The position numbers were made by a program, and so were the translations under genes. From assembly GCA_012514865.1 (NCBI GenBank), contig JAAYZO010000270.1:1-8257 (forward strand): a stretch of DNA of 8,257 nucleotides, given 5' to 3'. Shown piece after piece: positions 6,263 through 8,257 of this stretch; position 1 is the stretch's first letter; the number at the start of each line of letters is the position of its first letter. The notes under the pieces were generated by a model that had not been told where the DNA came from, made no database searches, and was given only the letters and a program-made list of their open reading frames with translations. The stretch is from Lentisphaerota bacterium. GTDB taxonomy: Bacteria; Verrucomicrobiota; Lentisphaeria; Oligosphaerales; JAFGRS01.

Positions 6263-6880
6263 ATGAGCAAGTTCCCCGTGATGGTCGCCATGGATCTCGA
6301 GGGCGTCCTCGTCCCGGAAGTCTGGATCGCCTTCGCCGAGGCCACCGGCATACCCGAGCTGCGCCTGACCACGCGCGACATCGCCAACTACGACCAGCTC
6401 ATGCGGCACCGCCTGGGCATCCTCCGCCAGCGCGGCCTGAAGCTCGCCGATATCCAGAGGGTCATCGCCGGCATGGAGCCGCTGCCCGGCGCCCTCGAGT
6501 ACATGACCTGGCTCTGCGAGCGCTTCCAGAATGTCATCCTCTCGGATACCTTCTACGAGTTCGCGTCGCCCTTCATGCGCAAGCTCGGCTGGCCGACCCT
6601 GTTCTGCAACTCCCTGGAGGTCGACGGCGAGGGCATGGTCACCGACTACCACATGCGCCTTCTCGACGGCAAACGCCACGCCGTGCTCAGCCTCAAGAAC
6701 CTGAACTTCAGCGTCGTGGCCATGGGCGACTCGTACAACGACACGGCCATGCTCTGCGAGGCCGACCTCGGCATCCTCTTCCGGCCGCCGCAGGCGGTCC
6801 GCGAGAAGTTCCCGCACCTGCCGGTGGCCGAGGACTACGCGACCGTCCAGCGCCTGATCGAGGGCTTCGCCAGGGGCTGA
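6263..6880 (+). CDS. thrH: Bifunctional phosphoserine phosphatase / phosphoserine:homoserine phosphotransferase
   Basis: 205-aa HAD-superfamily enzyme, the same length as Pseudomonas aeruginosa ThrH and closely similar throughout. Known for that family: it removes phosphate from L-phosphoserine and can transfer it to homoserine, linking serine and threonine synthesis. Seen: motif I as MDLEGVLVPE (nucleophile Asp11; Glu13 in place of the usual second Asp, as in ThrH), the ThrH-type cap WIAFAEATGI and TTRDI-YD-LM, motif II VILSDTFYEF (Ser94), motif III Lys137, and motif IV GDSYNDTAML (Asp156, Asp160). The ATG at 6263 has AGAGGA six bases upstream. It lies 17 nt after the vWA gene, suggesting co-transcription, although no functional link is evident. 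No signal peptide; cytosolic. Whether it serves as the main serine phosphatase here cannot be read from the window. Confidence 0.95.
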   Translation: MSKFPVMVAMDLEGVLVPEVWIAFAEATGIPELRLTTRDIANYDQLMRHRLGILRQRGLKLADIQRVIAGMEPLPGALEYMTWLCERFQNVILSDTFYEFASPFMRKLGWPTLFCNSLEVDGEGMVTDYHMRLLDGKRHAVLSLKNLNFSVVAMGDSYNDTAMLCEADLGILFRPPQAVREKFPHLPVAEDYATVQRLIEGFARG

Positions 6881-6952
6881 CGCGGCGCCTGCCGGCCGGC
6901 CGCGGCTGCCATCACCCGACGACTCTGCACGACGACGCACTGGAGGATACCC

Positions 6953-8071
6953 ATGTCCACGACCCTGACCGACACGCATCGCGCCGCACTGAAGCGTTTT
7001 CTTCTGGCCCTGGTCGACCAGAGCCGGGCCCGCGTCCTGGTGGAGCCGAACCGCCGCTCGGCCGGGTTCTGGTTCGGCGGCGGCAATGTCGTCCGCGACC
7101 GCGATGGCGTGCTCTGGCTCTGCGGACGGTACCGGAATGTCGGCGATTCGCGCACCGGCCTCGCGGCGGGCGAACGCGGCCTGGAGTGCGCCGTTTTCGC
7201 CAGCCGTGACGGCGGGCAGAGCTTCCAGAAAGTGGTACGGTGGTCGAAGGCGGACCTGTCGCGGCCCGATGCTGAGGTGGTCTCGATCGAGGGCACGGCC
7301 CTGCACCTCGCCGCGGATGGCCAGTGGGAGCTCTTCATCTCCACGGAGAAGGCCTGGGAGTACCCCGAGGAGGTCCGCGACTACCGCAAGCCCGGCTGCG
7401 GGGTCTGGAGCATCGACTGCCTGCGCGGGCCATCGCCGGACCGCCTCGACAGCGCCTCACTGCGGCCGGTGCTGCGCGAGACCGCTGACGCCGCCTACCT
7501 GCATGCCAAGGACCCGGTCGTCTACGGCCTGCCCGACGGCAGCACCCACCTGATGTTCTGCTCGCATCCGTACTGCTGGTCGAGCGCCAACACCAGCCTG
7601 GCGGTGCGTCCCGCCGGGGCCGAGGGGTTCCAGTTGGTATCGCGGCAGTTGGTCCCGCGCGGGCCGGCCTGGGATATCGCCAGCACGCGCGGCACCTGCC
7701 GCTTCCCGGTGCCGCGCGTCGGCCTCTTCGCCGACCTGGCGCCGCTCTCTATCCTCTTCTACGACGGCCTCGAGTGCGTCCGCTCGCACGAGGAGAATGC
7801 GCGCGCCGTATGCCGGCCGCGCGGCTACTCCTGCGAGGAACTCAGCGGTGCCATGGTCGGCTTCGACGCAGCGTTCCCGGAGTTCGAGAGGCTGTCGTAC
7901 CTGGCGCCGCTGTTTATCTCGCCCTGCGGCACCGGTTGCAGCCGCTACGTCGATGTGGTGGCCACCCCCGCCGGGCTCCTGGCGACCTGGCAGCAGGGCC
8001 AGGACGACGGCTCGCAGCCGCTGGTCGGTCACCTCCTCCCGAGCGCCGAAGTGCAGCGCCTCCTGAGCTGA
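6953..8071 (+). CDS. Predicted beta-propeller protein, sialidase/glycosidase-like
   Basis: 372 aa, exact function not recognised. An Asp-box (S-x-D-x-G-x-x-F: Ser84, Asp86, Gly88, Phe91) is the mark of sialidase-type propeller blades. Other segments fit a five- or six-bladed glycoside hydrolase propeller: FWFGGGNVVRDRDGVLWLCG near 39-58, WELFISTEKAW, AKDPVVYGLPDGSTHLMFCS (185-204, like the catalytic-site blade of GH32/43/130-type enzymes), and LSILFYDGLE. There is no signal peptide, so it should act in the cytosol on an imported or internal sugar compound, if it is an enzyme. It is rich in cysteine (about a dozen), including C-x3-C at 325-329. ATG 6953 has GGAGG at 6942-6946. The gap of 72 nt after thrH holds a small 6-bp inverted repeat (6881-6886 with 6899-6904) and no clear promoter. 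Catalytic residues are not certain. Confidence 0.78.
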   Translation: MSTTLTDTHRAALKRFLLALVDQSRARVLVEPNRRSAGFWFGGGNVVRDRDGVLWLCGRYRNVGDSRTGLAAGERGLECAVFASRDGGQSFQKVVRWSKADLSRPDAEVVSIEGTALHLAADGQWELFISTEKAWEYPEEVRDYRKPGCGVWSIDCLRGPSPDRLDSASLRPVLRETADAAYLHAKDPVVYGLPDGSTHLMFCSHPYCWSSANTSLAVRPAGAEGFQLVSRQLVPRGPAWDIASTRGTCRFPVPRVGLFADLAPLSILFYDGLECVRSHEENARAVCRPRGYSCEELSGAMVGFDAAFPEFERLSYLAPLFISPCGTGCSRYVDVVATPAGLLATWQQGQDDGSQPLVGHLLPSAEVQRLLS

Positions 8072-8075
8072 GCGT

Positions 8076-8088
8076 GCGGATCGTCCGC
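8076..8088. terminator. Small inverted repeat between convergent genes
   Basis: GCGGA (8076-8080) and TCCGC (8084-8088) pair around a TCG loop in the 22-nt gap between two convergent stop codons. It is short and lacks a T-run, so only a weak candidate for a shared terminator. Confidence 0.25.
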
Positions 8089-8093
8089 CGCCG

Positions 8094-8257
8094 TCAATGA
8101 GCGCGGACACGCACCGTGAAGGCGCCAAGGCACAGAAGCATCAGCAACGCCGCCAGAATGGCCGCCGCCGCCAGGAGGCCCAGGATGATGCCGTGGGCCT
8201 TCGAGCCCGGCGCGCCGCCTTCGGGTGTCGGCATCACCAAGGCCAGGATGACGTAGA
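8094..8257 (-). CDS. C-terminal end of a membrane protein, probably PspC-domain (start outside window)
   Basis: On the minus strand the frame is open from the window edge to a TGA at 8096-8094, giving 53 residues. The first part, YVILALVMPTPEGG, matches the close of a PspC domain, in which a transmembrane helix ends in a pattern like Y-[LI]-I-L-x-[LIV]-[VI]-[MV]-P followed by an acidic or proline residue. After a polar linker a second hydrophobic helix (about residues 22-46, rich in Ala and Leu) ends with the basic tail TVRVRAH. PspC proteins take part in envelope-stress responses; whether this one does is unknown. It converges on the propeller gene. The reading frame as a membrane protein is well supported; the PspC label is moderate because only the end is visible. 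Confidence 0.65.
   Translation of the reverse strand, partial: YVILALVMPTPEGGAPGSKAHGIILGLLAAAAILAALLMLLCLGAFTVRVRAH

Overview
The window is strongly GC-rich with G/C-biased third codon positions. It holds eight protein-coding genes, two of them cut by the window edges. The genes suggest a Gram-negative-type, free-living bacterium. The bifunctional HAD enzyme ThrH, a MoxR of the 'WGAG-RASQ' type, a PspC-like end and a TonB-like anchored vWA protein would suit the PVC group (Lentisphaerota/Kiritimatiellota/Verrucomicrobiota) or a related uncultured phylum. That placement is inference; no rRNA or phylogenetic marker is present.

Layout: (1) 1-1635, plus strand: the C-terminal part of a MoxR AAA+ ATPase, then a J-domain protein with a TPR-like region, separated by a gap largely filled by a strong hairpin. 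(2) 1636-2426, plus: an intergenic stretch with a perfect 13-bp stem-loop and a promoter-like AT-richer island, then ssb with a clear Shine-Dalgarno and the DDIPF tail. (3) 2427-2562: a convergent gap packed with two back-to-back stem-loops. (4) 2563-4200, minus: a 94-codon protein of unknown function followed by hisD, with a near-perfect hairpin between them; a good sigma70-like promoter with flanking CACCCGGGC repeats lies upstream. (5) 4201-4487: a 287-bp divergent regulatory region. (6) 4488-8071, plus: a probable operon of an anchored vWA-domain protein, thrH and a predicted cytosolic beta-propeller (glycosidase/sialidase-like) protein. (7) 8094-8257, minus: the membrane C-terminus of a probable PspC-domain protein, converging on the operon.

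How the genes work together: MoxR ATPases act as chaperone-like partners of vWA proteins and here sit next to a J-domain protein, which suggests a protein-remodelling pair. SSB (DNA maintenance), HisD (histidine synthesis) and ThrH (phosphoserine/homoserine phosphate metabolism) are housekeeping functions scattered away from their usual partners.

I see no mobile element, CRISPR array, tRNA or rRNA. Most of the window is ordinary chromosome. The parts that merit a second look are the 94-aa protein with a possible Sm-like barrel pattern, the vWA protein with a TonB/TolA-type S-x3-H anchor, the MoxR/J-domain pairing, and repeated strong hairpins without U-tracts at gene ends.
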